From: a bacterium
GTDB lineage: Bacteria > Vulcanimicrobiota > Vulcanimicrobiia > Vulcanimicrobiales > Vulcanimicrobiaceae
Direction: 5' to 3'
Assembly (NCBI GenBank): GCA_028869385.1
Contig: JAGWSR010000151.1
Span: 1 to 35,995 of the forward strand
Length of the DNA stretch: 35,995 nt
This document shows, piece after piece, positions 14,412-23,100 of the stretch (positions within the stretch are counted from its first letter, which is position 1; every line of letters starts with the position of its first letter). The translations under genes were made by a program, and so were the position numbers. The notes under the pieces are model-generated. The model was not told where the DNA came from, did not search any database, and worked only from the letters and a program-made list of their open reading frames with translations.

Positions 14412-15223
14412 AGATTATCCAACAGGCGCGTGGCGCCGAAGCGCGCCGCACCGATCACGAATGCCGGCGGTCGCAATTCTTCGATCGGTTCGAACGAATC
14501 GGCATCCACGACGTCGAGGTAGTCGAGTTCCGCCAGCGGACTCAAGAGCGCGCGCGCGGCGGCGATGGCGTCGGCCTTCGCGCGTCCGCCGGCCATCGCG
14601 AGCCGCAGTGCCTGCAGCGCGCGATGCAGCGTCGGGGCCGCGGCGCGTTCCTCCGGCGTGAGATAGACGTTACGGCTCGACCGCGCGAGACCATCTGGCT
14701 CGCGCTCGGTGGGCACGATCGCAACGGCGACCGGCAGGTCTAAGTCGCGCAGCGCGCGCCGCACGATCGCGGTCTGTTGCGCGTCTTTCTGTCCGAGATA
14801 GAGCACGTCCGGACGCACGATGTTCAGCAGCTTCAGCACCACGGTCGCCACGCCGCGAAAGTGCGTCGGACGGATCGCGCCTTCGAATCGCGTTCCCATC
14901 TCGCCGACTTCGACGAAGCTCGAGAATCCGTCGGGATACATCGCCTGCGCGTCGGGCGCGAAGATCACGTCCACGCCGCCACGCTGGAGTTTGACGCAGT
15001 CACCTTGCAGATCGCGCGGGTAGCGTTCGAGATCCTCGTTCGCCGCGAACTGCGTCGGATTCACGAATACGGATGCGCCGACCGCCGCCGACTCGTCGCG
15101 CGCGCGTGCCACGAGCGCGAGATGCCCCTCGTGCAGCGCTCCCATGGTCGGGATAAAGCCGAGCGGGCGCGGCAACACTTCGAAGAGTGCGCGCGCCTGC
15201 GGAATCGTCGACACGATATGCAC
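14396..15223 (-). CDS. panC: Pantothenate synthetase
   Basis: PanC joins D-pantoate and beta-alanine using ATP. The 275-aa protein has GFIPTMGALHEGHLALVARA with the H-x-G-H-type nucleotide site, VFVNPTQFAANEDLERYPRD, YLGQKDAQQTAIVRRAL and PDGLARSSRNVYLTPEER. It is the first gene of a three-gene overlapping unit with coaBC and coaX covering pantothenate synthesis through phosphopantetheine. panB and panD are not in the window. Confidence 0.96.
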   Translation of the reverse strand: MHIVSTIPQARALFEVLPRPLGFIPTMGALHEGHLALVARARDESAAVGASVFVNPTQFAANEDLERYPRDLQGDCVKLQRGGVDVIFAPDAQAMYPDGFSSFVEVGEMGTRFEGAIRPTHFRGVATVVLKLLNIVRPDVLYLGQKDAQQTAIVRRALRDLDLPVAVAIVPTEREPDGLARSSRNVYLTPEERAAAPTLHRALQALRLAMAGGRAKADAIAAARALLSPLAELDYLDVVDADSFEPIEELRPPAFVIGAARFGATRLLDNLWIDG

Positions 15224-15238
15224 GTCGCGCCGCGCTCG

Positions 15239-15532
15239 TCAGACGCGGGTGACGCGCAGAACGGTGCGGCCGACCATGAACGGCGTACCGAGCGCAAGGC
15301 TCGCATCACCCGAAACGGTCTCGCCGTTCACTTTCGTGCCGTTTCGACTGTCGAGGTCCGTCAGCTGTAATGTTTCGCCGCTGACGCGTACGTGCGCGTG
15401 TTTTCGGGAAACATAACGATCGAGCGCGATGCACGCTTCCGCGACGGTGTCGTCGCGGCCGATCGTGATCTCGCTCTCAAAGGACCAAGTCTTTCCATCT
15501 AACGGTCCGCTGAGGACCTCGAGCAGGTACAT
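15239..15532 (-). CDS. FHA-domain protein
   Basis: This 97-aa protein is essentially a single forkhead-associated domain: TIGRDDT (Gly25-Arg26), YVSRKHAHV (Ser42-Arg43-Lys44-His45) and LDSRNGTKVNG (Asn64-Gly65) are the phosphothreonine-binding loops in order. It should bind a Thr-phosphorylated partner of a Ser/Thr kinase; none is visible here. I prefer the ATG at 15532 because the domain begins there. A TTG at 15607, with AAGGGG six bases upstream, would add 25 residues and is a credible alternative. It lies downstream of a divergent gap shared with the orphan at 15643. Confidence 0.88.
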   Translation of the reverse strand: MYLLEVLSGPLDGKTWSFESEITIGRDDTVAEACIALDRYVSRKHAHVRVSGETLQLTDLDSRNGTKVNGETVSGDASLALGTPFMVGRTVLRVTRV

Positions 15533-15642
15533 GGCGGCGTGCCCTTCTCGCGTGCGGTAGCCCGGCTCCTGGTCCGGGGCGGGGTAAAAGCCTCGAAAGG
15601 CTAACAAAAGCGCCCCTTCGGACGATACCTCATAGGGTGACG

Positions 15643-15864
15643 ATGAACGACCGGATCGACGAGCTCTTGGAGCTCATAGAGGTGGAACCGGACGCACTGC
15701 GCGAGGCCGAATTTGTCCAGGCGCAGGCGATTCTGGAGACATTGGTCGGCAAGACCGTCACGTCGGCCGACATCGAAGACACGCGTATCGTCATCACGAC
15801 GGGCGACGGAAATCGCTATTTCTTCTACGGATTCTTGGGCGAATCGAGCGAGGCTCGCTTCTAG
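15643..15864 (+). CDS. Small conserved-looking protein of unknown function
   Basis: This 73-aa acidic protein (MNDRIDELLELIEVEPDALR, ending FYGFLGESSEARF) has a helical N-terminal half and a strand-rich C-terminal half (TRIVITTGDGNRYFFYGFLG). I do not recognise the family. It is likely real because AGGGTG lies just upstream of the ATG at 15643 (a GTG two codons earlier is possible), composition is ordinary coding, and its TAG overlaps the convergent PilZ gene stop exactly. It is divergent from the FHA gene, so a shared control region is likely. Confidence 0.65.
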   Translation: MNDRIDELLELIEVEPDALREAEFVQAQAILETLVGKTVTSADIEDTRIVITTGDGNRYFFYGFLGESSEARF

Positions 15865-16214
15865 CCCAGCTCCGCCGCGGCCATGAAGCCCGCGAGCGCG
15901 TCGTAATCTGCCGACGAGTACTGCGTGAACGCGATACCGTGCGCGTACGTCTTTGTGGCGGCGTCGTAGAACGACAGAACGATCTTCGCGCGCACCAAGA
16001 GTTCACGTTCGCCTTGCGGCAACGTGAAGCGCATCACGATCGGCTGACCCATCGGGAGGTCGGTCGTCGTCGAGACGCGCATGCCACCGCGGCTCACGTC
16101 GAGCGCCGTGCCGCTGAGGATCAGCTCGTGCCCCGGAACGATCAACGTCACCGGGAACGCGACTCGTGCTCGAAAGAAACGGCGTTCGTGCGAGCGATCT
16201 TCTTGCGTACCCAC
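15861..16214 (-). CDS. PilZ-domain protein
   Basis: The 117-aa protein is a stand-alone PilZ domain. It has RRFFRARVAFPV (residues 11-22) and DVSRGGMRV (39-47), matching the RxxxR and D/N-x-S-x-x-G cyclic-di-GMP-binding motifs, followed by a beta-barrel core (MRFTLPQGERELLVRAKIV). It probably senses c-di-GMP. The start is GTG at 16214, without a clear ribosome binding site. It lies 36 bases after the methionine-gamma-lyase-family gene and could be the last gene of the lexA unit. Confidence 0.85.
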   Translation of the reverse strand: MGTQEDRSHERRFFRARVAFPVTLIVPGHELILSGTALDVSRGGMRVSTTTDLPMGQPIVMRFTLPQGERELLVRAKIVLSFYDAATKTYAHGIAFTQYSSADYDALAGFMAAAELG

Positions 16215-16250
16215 CGGGGCTAGGTGTTCTCTGCGCTGCGCGCGCCGCCT

Positions 16251-17498
16251 TCAATCACGCAGGGCTTGCGCCGCGAACAGCGCGCCGACGACCGTATGCT
16301 CGGTGATCACGCCGCCCTGGAGATAGACTTCGTACGGCGCGCGTAGCGGCGCATCGCAGGAGAGTTCGATCGTGGCACCGCCCACGAACGACCCGCTGGA
16401 CATGATCACCGCATCCACGTACCCCGGCACCGCGCCCGGTTCGGGACGGAAGCGCGCGTTGAGCGGCATCGCGCGCTGCAGCCCCGCGGCGAAACGCTGC
16501 AGACGATCGGTCGAACCGAGTCGGATCGCCTGCACGATATCGGTTCGTACCGCGCCCGGCAGCGGGTCCACACCAAATCCGAGCTCGTCGAAGAGTGCGG
16601 CGGCAAAGTCGAGACCGCGCAGCGTCTGCTCCACGACGAGCGGCGCGAGAAAGAGTCCCTGCACGAACGCGCGCCCGAAGCCGAGCGAGGGCCCGAGTGC
16701 CGCACCGAGCCCCGGCGCGTAGAGGCGCGCCGCGACGCGCTCGACGAGATCGGCGCGGCCGGCGACGTAGCCGCCGGCGGGAGCGAGCGAACCCCCGAGA
16801 TTTTTGATCAGCGAGCCCATGACGAGATCCGCGCCGACGTGCGTCGGCTCGGTCGATTCGACGAGTTCGCCGTAACAGTTGTCCACGAGCATCAGGACGT
16901 GCGGCGCCGCCTCCTTCACCGCCGCGAAGAGCGCGGCGCACGCGGCGATATCGAGCGACGGCCGCGGCGCGTAGCCGCGCGAGCGCTGCACGAAGATCGC
17001 GCGCGCGTCGGAACGCCGTACCGCGGCGACGATCGCTTCGATATCGAGCGAGCCGTCGGCGCGCAGCGCGATCTCTTCGTAGCCGATGCCGCGCGACACG
17101 AGACTCTCGGGTGCGTCGCAGATCGCGTTGCGCAGCGTGTCGTAGGGGCGTCCCGCGACCGCGATCAGACGCTCGCCGGGAGCGACGCAGGCCGCAAGCG
17201 TGGTGACGATCGCGTGCGTGCCGCTCACGATGGAGAGGCGCGCGAGCGCCCGCTCCGCGCCGAAGATGCGCGCGATCAACGCTTCGTATCCCGCGCGCGC
17301 TGCATCGTCGTAGCCGTAACCGGTGGAACCGGCGAGATCGCTCTCGTTCAAGCCTTCGTCGTAGAACGCGCGCAGCACGTTCGCCTTCACCCGCGCCTGC
17401 GCGGGATAGGCGAGCGCCGCCGTACGCGCATGCGCGGCTCGTGCGGCATCGCGCACCTCGGGCGAGATGTTGAAGCGCGCGCAGAGATCGTCGATCAT
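16251..17498 (-). CDS. Methionine gamma-lyase family PLP enzyme (aluminium-resistance type)
   Basis: This 415-aa protein belongs to the PF06838-type family (YnbB and relatives): NVLRAFYDEGLNESDLAGST, GYGYDDAARAGYEALIARIF, VSGTHAIVTTLAACV, HVLMLVDNCYGELVE, the Schiff-base lysine in GSLIKNLGGSLAPAGGYVAG and a C-terminal YLQGGVITEHTVVGAL. Members are annotated as methionine gamma-lyase or aluminium resistance; the physiological substrate is uncertain. The ATG overlaps the EIIC stop as ATGA, so it is translationally coupled. Its place after lexA suggests SOS-linked transcription. Confidence 0.85.
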   Translation of the reverse strand: MIDDLCARFNISPEVRDAARAAHARTAALAYPAQARVKANVLRAFYDEGLNESDLAGSTGYGYDDAARAGYEALIARIFGAERALARLSIVSGTHAIVTTLAACVAPGERLIAVAGRPYDTLRNAICDAPESLVSRGIGYEEIALRADGSLDIEAIVAAVRRSDARAIFVQRSRGYAPRPSLDIAACAALFAAVKEAAPHVLMLVDNCYGELVESTEPTHVGADLVMGSLIKNLGGSLAPAGGYVAGRADLVERVAARLYAPGLGAALGPSLGFGRAFVQGLFLAPLVVEQTLRGLDFAAALFDELGFGVDPLPGAVRTDIVQAIRLGSTDRLQRFAAGLQRAMPLNARFRPEPGAVPGYVDAVIMSSGSFVGGATIELSCDAPLRAPYEVYLQGGVITEHTVVGALFAAQALRD

Positions 17499-18709
17499 AC
17501 GCGCCCTGATTCGCACGCCGCATCGCCCAACGCCTCTCGCGGCGGCACCTGCGCGTCGGCTTCGAGATGGCGCTCGTACGCGCGCACGAAGGGCAGATAG
17601 CAGATCGACGCGATCGCGATGTTCGCGACGACGAGCACGACGGCACGCCAGTCCAGCGTTGCGGCGACCGTGGCGACGACGCTCGGGACCACGCCCGGAA
17701 TGTAGTACGCGGCGCGCGCGACCCAGCCGAACGCGACCGCGCAGTACGTCGTGGTGGCGAGCAGCAACGGTACGATCACGAACGGGGGCACGAGATACGG
17801 GTTGAACACGACCGGCGCCCCGAAGAGCAGCGGTTCGTTCGTATTGAAGAGCGCGGGCACCAGCGCGACGCGACCGATTGCGCGCAGGCGCTTGATGCGT
17901 GAGAGCGCGAGCAGCGCCGCGAGCGGCAGCGTCGCGCCCGCGCCGCCGGGAAACACGAAGAGAAAGAGCGAGACGACGACGATATGCGGCAGCGGCAGAT
18001 GGTGCCGATAGGCATCGAGGTTCTGCATCTGGAGCGTGAAGTAAACCGGGGTGACGACCGCCGCGAGCAGCGCGGGTCCGTGCAAACCGCACGACCAGAG
18101 CAGCGTTTCGACCAGCACGATGAGGATCAGCGCCGGATAGCTGTCGCCTAGGTGTCCGAGCGGCACGAGCGCGCGGGCGATCGCGTCGGGTACCGAAATG
18201 TGCAGCGGATGCGTCGCGAGCGCGAGAAGCACGACGAGCGCGCAGGCGAGCCAGGCTCGGCCGAGCACCCGTACGAGGAACGCTAGCACGCCGCTCGCGA
18301 TCAGCGCGAGAAAGAGCCCGCTCGGCCCGACGGCATGGAGGTACGCGAGCACGTCGCCGCCCCCAGGTGGGGGCAACGCCCCGAGATAGGCGAGGGCGGC
18401 GCCGAGGGCGAGGAGCCACGGCGCTCGATCGACGCGGCGCGCGTACTGCCACCCGATCGACGGCGCGAGCACGAGGCCCATGACGCCGAAGGCCGGGAGC
18501 AACGCACCGGAGATACGCAGGCCGAAGGTCGAGCTAAAGAACGGGCCCGGCTCGCGCACGAAGGGGAGCAGCAGCGCGAAGGCCGCGAGGAGCCCGATGA
18601 AGGACCACGGCAATGCGTCGCGCGTCGCCGCAAGGAACGGCAACTCCGCGACGCGCGCGAACTTAGAGGCGGCGGACGACAGCCTCGACGCGACCGACGA
18701 TCTCGACAT
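17495..18709 (-). CDS. Stand-alone PTS EIIC-like membrane protein (lactose/cellobiose type)
   Basis: This membrane protein (about 404 aa, 9-10 hydrophobic helices) has the EIIC signature region FPGGAGATLPLAALLAL then ALFNTNEPLLFGAPVVFNPY, close to the N-E-P-I-x-F-G-x-P-x-x-x-N-P block of lactose/cellobiose EIIC. No EIIA, EIIB, HPr or EI gene is in the window and no IIB domain is fused. It may work without phosphorylation or with distant partners. The start is uncertain: ATG 18709 overlaps the lexA end by 47 bases but gives a normal N-terminus; TTG 18643 is the alternative. Its TGA overlaps the next start (ATGA). Confidence 0.78.
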   Translation of the reverse strand: MSRSSVASRLSSAASKFARVAELPFLAATRDALPWSFIGLLAAFALLLPFVREPGPFFSSTFGLRISGALLPAFGVMGLVLAPSIGWQYARRVDRAPWLLALGAALAYLGALPPPGGGDVLAYLHAVGPSGLFLALIASGVLAFLVRVLGRAWLACALVVLLALATHPLHISVPDAIARALVPLGHLGDSYPALILIVLVETLLWSCGLHGPALLAAVVTPVYFTLQMQNLDAYRHHLPLPHIVVVSLFLFVFPGGAGATLPLAALLALSRIKRLRAIGRVALVPALFNTNEPLLFGAPVVFNPYLVPPFVIVPLLLATTTYCAVAFGWVARAAYYIPGVVPSVVATVAATLDWRAVVLVVANIAIASICYLPFVRAYERHLEADAQVPPREALGDAACESGRV

Positions 18710-19283
18710 CGCTCGCGTAGATTGGCGCCATGCTCGCATTCTCCGGCTGCAGCCGCACGCGGCCGTCCTCACGGTAGAAGCGCTTTACGGTGGCCTCGCC
18801 GTCGAGCATCGCGACCACGATCTCGCCGTTGCTCGCGGTCTTCTGCGGGCGCACCACGATGAGGTCGCCGTCGAGGATCGCGGCCTCGATCATCGAGTCG
18901 CCCTGCACGCGAAGCATGAACCCATCGGAGGCACGCGACACGAACGAGCTCGGCAAGACGAAGTCGCCTTCGAGGTTCTCTTCGGCGGTGATCGGCACAC
19001 CCGCGGCGACCTTGCCGACGATCGGCATGACCACGCTTTCGGGCCCCGCACTCACGGGCGGTCCGCTCGGTTCGGATCGCATCGCGCGCGGCTTGGTCGG
19101 GTCGCGCTGGATCAGCCCGCGCCGCTCGAGCGCTTTAAGGTGGGCGTGGATGGTGGACGACGACGAGAGGCCGACGCGCTCGCCGATCTCGCGCACCGAG
19201 GGCGGGTATCCCCGCTCCGCGGTAAAGGCACGGATCACTTCGAGGATGCGCTGCTGACGTTCGGTCGCCGGTTTATCTATCAC
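18663..19283 (-). CDS. lexA: SOS repressor LexA
   Basis: The 206-aa protein has an N-terminal winged helix (PPSVREIGERVGLSSSSTIH, residues 28-47) and the C-terminal S24 autoprotease: cleavage site Ala94-Gly95 in GKVAAGVPI, Ser130 in GDSMIEAA and Lys167 in ATVKRF. It represses DNA-damage genes and self-cleaves with RecA-ssDNA. I chose GTG 19283 because AGGGGG lies about seven bases upstream and family length matches; the longer frame to 19379 crosses the promoter. It is divergent from a LysM gene, and three LexA-type boxes lie between them. It heads a unit with EIIC and the PLP lyase. Confidence 0.95.
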   Translation of the reverse strand: MIDKPATERQQRILEVIRAFTAERGYPPSVREIGERVGLSSSSTIHAHLKALERRGLIQRDPTKPRAMRSEPSGPPVSAGPESVVMPIVGKVAAGVPITAEENLEGDFVLPSSFVSRASDGFMLRVQGDSMIEAAILDGDLIVVRPQKTASNGEIVVAMLDGEATVKRFYREDGRVRLQPENASMAPIYASDVEIVGRVEAVVRRL

Positions 19284-19345
19284 CCTGGCCCCCTGGCAGA
19301 GATTTCGCGGTAAAGAGCCATGCGTATGGCACGGCCATGCCCTAT

Positions 19346-19386
19346 AACCTACCACAGAAAGTACGTTCGTGGCAAACATACGTTCG
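19346..19386 (-). promoter_or_regulatory. lexA promoter with SOS box
   Basis: On the minus strand, TTGCCA (19375-19370) and TAGGTT (19351-19346) are 18 bases apart. The box CGAAC-GTAT-GTTTG (19386-19373) overlaps the -35 element and fits the Gram-positive LexA consensus CGAACRNRYGTTYG at every position, indicating autorepression. Confidence 0.7.
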
Positions 19387-19394
19387 CAGCAAGC

Positions 19395-19425
19395 TTGACA
19401 GATGGCGAATCGAATGTGCTAAAAT
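19395..19425 (+). promoter_or_regulatory. Promoter of the LysM gene
   Basis: A perfect TTGACA (19395-19400) is followed after 19 bases by TAAAAT (19420-19425). Transcription should begin near 19432, right at the second LexA-type box. This leaves an untranslated leader of roughly 95 bases. Confidence 0.65.
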
Positions 19426-19433
19426 CTAGGGGA

Positions 19434-19447
19434 CGAACAGTTGTTTG
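19434..19447 (+). promoter_or_regulatory. LexA-type SOS box 2
   Basis: CGAAC-AGTT-GTTTG matches the box consensus except for one central base. It overlaps the predicted start of transcription of the LysM gene, an ideal place for repression. Confidence 0.7.
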
Positions 19448-19473
19448 GCCCAATATCTAGACCGATTGGTGGT

Positions 19474-19487
19474 CGAACGCTCGTTTG
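19474..19487 (+). promoter_or_regulatory. LexA-type SOS box 3
   Basis: CGAAC-GCTC-GTTTG has intact half sites and lies in the LysM leader, 40 bases (about four helical turns) from box 2, compatible with cooperative binding on one face. Confidence 0.6.
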
Positions 19488-19527
19488 CCACAAGATATGG
19501 CGGTAACGCCAAAGGAGTTTTTGCAGA

Positions 19528-19809
19528 GTGGTACGGCGCAAACGGTTCAGTCTAATGCCGGTGATCTCACTGGCTGCGCTCAGCCTCATGGTCGCGCTTC
19601 CGTCGCTCTCGAACATGCATCTCTATGCAGCGAGCGCGCAGCGGTACACGACCGTCACGGTGAAGCCCGGCGACACGCTGTGGTCGATCGCCGCGCGCCA
19701 TACGAGCTCCGGCGACGTGCAAGACACCATCGATCGCATCAGCGAAGCGAACCACCTCGCGCTCGCGTCGACGATCCAGCCGGGAGAGCATCTGCGGATT
19801 CCGCAGTAG
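19528..19809 (+). CDS. LysM-domain membrane protein divergent from lexA (YneA/Rv2719c-like)
   Basis: This 93-aa protein has a basic N-terminus (VRRKR), a signal anchor (about residues 9-27) and one LysM domain (about 40-93: YTTVTVKPGDTLWSIAARH, then ASTIQPGEHLRIPQ). It is built like the SOS-induced cell-division inhibitor YneA of Bacillus and the mycobacterial Rv2719c/ChiZ protein, both LysM proteins divergent from lexA. The start is GTG 19528 with AAAGGAG ten bases upstream. Two LexA-type boxes lie in its promoter and leader, so induction by DNA damage is expected. A division-block role is inferred from synteny and domain. Confidence 0.8.
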   Translation: MVRRKRFSLMPVISLAALSLMVALPSLSNMHLYAASAQRYTTVTVKPGDTLWSIAARHTSSGDVQDTIDRISEANHLALASTIQPGEHLRIPQ

Positions 19810-19824
19810 CCAACTTCTCGATAA

Positions 19825-19873
19825 CATAGGAAAAACGAGCGGCGCCTTCAGGGCGCCGCTCGTTTTTCCTATG
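19825..19873. terminator. Bidirectional terminator between LysM gene and CxxC gene
   Basis: CATAGGAAAAACGAGCGGCG pairs perfectly with its complement on the right, giving a stem of over 20 bp around a short loop near 19848. A-tracts on the left arm and T-tracts on the right arm serve both strands: the LysM gene from the left and the 19891-20100 gene from the right. Confidence 0.85.
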
Positions 19874-19890
19874 CAGGCGTGTGCCTCGCG

Positions 19891-20100
19891 CTAACGACGA
19901 GCGACGAGGACGATCGCGTGTCCTTGGTGATCGTTCAAAAACTCGAGCCCTTCCATCATCCACGAATCGAGCCCACCGCTCGAGTGCTGTGCGACTTCGC
20001 GCGCGACGTGGAGACGATTGCGAAGCCACTGAAGCTCCGTGCGGGTGGTGGTTGGGAAGACGGCCGTCTCGCAGTCTTCGCACTTGTAGCCGTGCTGCAT
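19891..20100 (-). CDS. Small CxxC protein of unknown function
   Basis: This 69-aa protein begins MQHGYKCEDCETAVFPTTTR and ends GLEFLNDHQGHAIVLVARR. A single C-x-x-C (Cys7, Cys10) near the N-terminus suggests half of a zinc site, completed by dimerisation or by the histidines further on. I do not recognise the family. It lies between two terminators, downstream of the TonB receptor terminator, and is read by itself. The ribosome binding site is weak. Support is the coherent, non-repetitive sequence and the terminator just after its stop. Confidence 0.6.
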   Translation of the reverse strand: MQHGYKCEDCETAVFPTTTRTELQWLRNRLHVAREVAQHSSGGLDSWMMEGLEFLNDHQGHAIVLVARR

Positions 20101-20125
20101 CCCGAGAAGCGTACCACAAGGCGCA

Positions 20126-20157
20126 AAGAGGGCCCCCGCGATTGCGGGAGCCCTCTT
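20126..20157 (-). terminator. Terminator of the TonB receptor gene
   Basis: A 14-bp stem (20126-20139 with 20144-20157, one mismatch, loop GATT) begins 38 bases after the receptor stop and is followed on the minus strand by a short T-containing tract. Confidence 0.7.
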
Positions 20158-20195
20158 CGACCGTGTTGTCGCGGTCGTTTGCTCGAAGCCGAAGC

Positions 20196-23100
20196 TTAGA
20201 GCTTGACGTTGACCGTCAGGTAGGCGTTGAACGGAGCCGGGATGAAGCCGGCGCCCGAACCCGTCGTCGGAGCGTACGACTGGAACTGCCACGGGGCAAG
20301 CGTCGTACCGTTCGCGGCGGCGTTGTAGGACGCGGAGTTACCCGGCGTCTTCATGCCATCGCCCGACTGGTAGTTCGAGACCTGCAGACCGTTGGCACCG
20401 TAGCCGCAAACCGTCGAGCTCGGCTTGTAGAGCGTGCTCCAGGGCTCCTTGCTTCCACCGAAGCAGGTGTGGAACACGTTCGCGAGCGTCAGGTTGAGGC
20501 TGACCTTCGGCGAGAGGTCGTAGCTGACGGCGATGTTACCCACCATCAGGTTCGGGTTGCGGTACTGACCGACGCCGTCAAACGTTCCCGTCTGCCAGTT
20601 CGGCACGTAGAGCAGACCCGTTTGGGTCGCACCGGCACCGAGCACCGAGGTCCAGGCGCACTGCGCCGGGTCGGTAGCGGCGGTGTCGTTGGCCGTGCAC
20701 TCGCGCGGGTCGAGACCCTGCGTGGTGAACGGCGAGCCGTACGACGAGCCAGAGACGAGCTGGAGGCTCGGCGTGATCGCCAGCTTATCCTTACGGTAGT
20801 TCAGGATGAGCGTGGTCACCCACGGCGCATCGTAGATGCCGAGGCCCGTGTTGACGCCCGGAAGAGCGACGTCGCTCGTCGGGGCATACCAGCCGCTCGG
20901 ATCAAGCAGCGCCTGCTGCGGTGCGTTGAAGTACGGATTGGTCACCGTACCCGCGGCGCACGTCGCGGCCGTGCCCGCCGTACCGATTCCGGTACCGGCG
21001 TTCGCACCGGCGAAGTTGAAGCACGCAAAGTTCTGCGAGCCGCCCTTCGCGAGGGCGTTGTAGTCCTTGATCGCCTGGTTGTAGACGCCGATCTGGTTTA
21101 CGCCGAAGCCGTTGACCAGACCGCTCTGGAACTGCACCTTCGCGTCCGTGTACGTCACCGACAACGAACCCGAAAGGCCGTTCTTCGCAAAGTCACCCTT
21201 GGTGACTGCCGCTTCGACGCCTTCGCTGCGGAATTTGCCGATCGGGACCTGGGTCACGAAGCCCGAACCGATGAACGACTGGGCCTGGTAACCGTTCGTG
21301 AGGTTGTAGAACGGCGTCAGCTTGAAGCTGATATCCGTTCCGCGGATGTGACGCTCGAGCGAGACGTCATACTGGCTCGCGGTCTGGGCCGGAACGTTAT
21401 GGAACGGCGTGAAGAAGCCGAGACCCATGAAGTTCGCCCAAAGCGCGGTGTTGTTACCCGACTGATCGAGGTACTGCACCGACGCCGAGATCGGCGGCTC
21501 GATGAAGCGGCCACCCGAGAAGCGCCAGACGGTATCCGGCGACTGGGTGTAGGTGCCCGAGAAGCGGGCCGACCAGTAGTCGAGCTTGTACGAGTTCGGC
21601 GAGTTCACCGTGAAGTTCGGGGCCTGCACACCGTCCTGCACCGTGCCGTTCGGGTGAACCCAACCGGTTGCGCTCGGCTGACCGAGCGTCGTGGCGACGT
21701 AGGTGTTGCAGTCCTGAGTCGTCGCGGCCGGGCTCGCCGGCGGGAACTGACCCGGAAGCAGCGGAGCCGAGAAGACGCCCTCGGATCCCGGGGTCGTGTT
21801 GTAGCAGTAGTAGTTCGATGCGATGTCCGCATAGAAGCCGTCTGCCTGCGTCGTGCTATCCGGGAGCTTGTAGAGGTAGTTCTCGTAACGCGCGCTCAGG
21901 TTGAAGAGCCAGCGGTCGTTCGGACGGAACTGGTCGCTGAGCGAGACGTTGAGGAACTCCGGCTTAACCGTGTTGTACGAACCCTTCGTCGGGCCGTCCC
22001 ACAGGCTCACGTACTGTGCGCCCGCAAGTGCGGCGGCCGAGCCGGCCGGCGGTCCGCCGGCGGGGTTGAAGAACCCGTTCGCGACCTGCGCCGCGCTGTA
22101 CACGCGCGAGTTCGCGCTCGAGATCGCCGAGTAGCAGCCCGCGTAGGCCGCACCGGTGCCCGGGTTGTAGCAGGTGTAGGGATCCGTACCGGCCGGCGCA
22201 CTCGCGTTGTACGTGAAGAGGCCGAACGGCGAGGTCTGTCCGAGCGCGCCACCGGCCGCGAAGCCGTTGTTGTTGTCGCGCAGGACGTTCGCTTCCGTGT
22301 AGTTGGCGGTCAACTGCAGGAGGTGCTTGTCGTTGATTTCATCCGTCAGCTGGAACTCACCACCAGTGGTGTGCGTGCTGAGGATGTAGTTGGCCGCGAG
22401 GGCCTGGGCCGGATAACCGAAGAGGTAGTTCGCCTCGGTCGAGTTCTCGCCCGTCTGATCCCAGTCGGAGTAGAACGTGTAGGCCGAGAGGCGTGCGAAC
22501 GCGCGCTGGCCGAGCGCGTGCGTGTACTGCATCTTCACGATGCCGGTATCGTTGTAGATACCATCACGCGAGTTCGCGGGAAGCTGCGAGAACATGCCGC
22601 GCGACGGGTTGCTGTCAGGCGACAGGTACACCGACGGAGCCATGTTCTGGATGCTCTGACCGAAGCGCGCGTTATACACCCACGCATCGGCGTACCACGG
22701 ATACGCGCAGCCGCCGGTGAGGAGGCAGCCGACCGCGGCACCATTTCCGGTGTAGAGACCGCCGAGGTTGTACGGCGGAAGGTTCGTCGTGCCGGGGTAG
22801 TTGTACGGAACGCCTTCTTGCGCCAGCGTGTACTGGTTGTATCCGCCGACGTCGTTGACCGATCCGTAGTACTGCGTCTTCAGCATCGAGCCGCTCCAGA
22901 GGAGCTGGAGGTCATCACGCTGGCCGTCTTTGCGCGGAATCGCGAAGTGCAGGTTGATGACGTTCTCGCGGTCGGCAATGTTGCTCTGCAGACCGGAGAT
23001 GCCCGTGTACGGGAAGAGGCAGAGGTTGGTCGAGCCGTAGGTGTTGTTGAGCGCCGTACCCGCGGCCGAGGCCAGGACCGCAGCCGAGGTCGCGCCGGTG

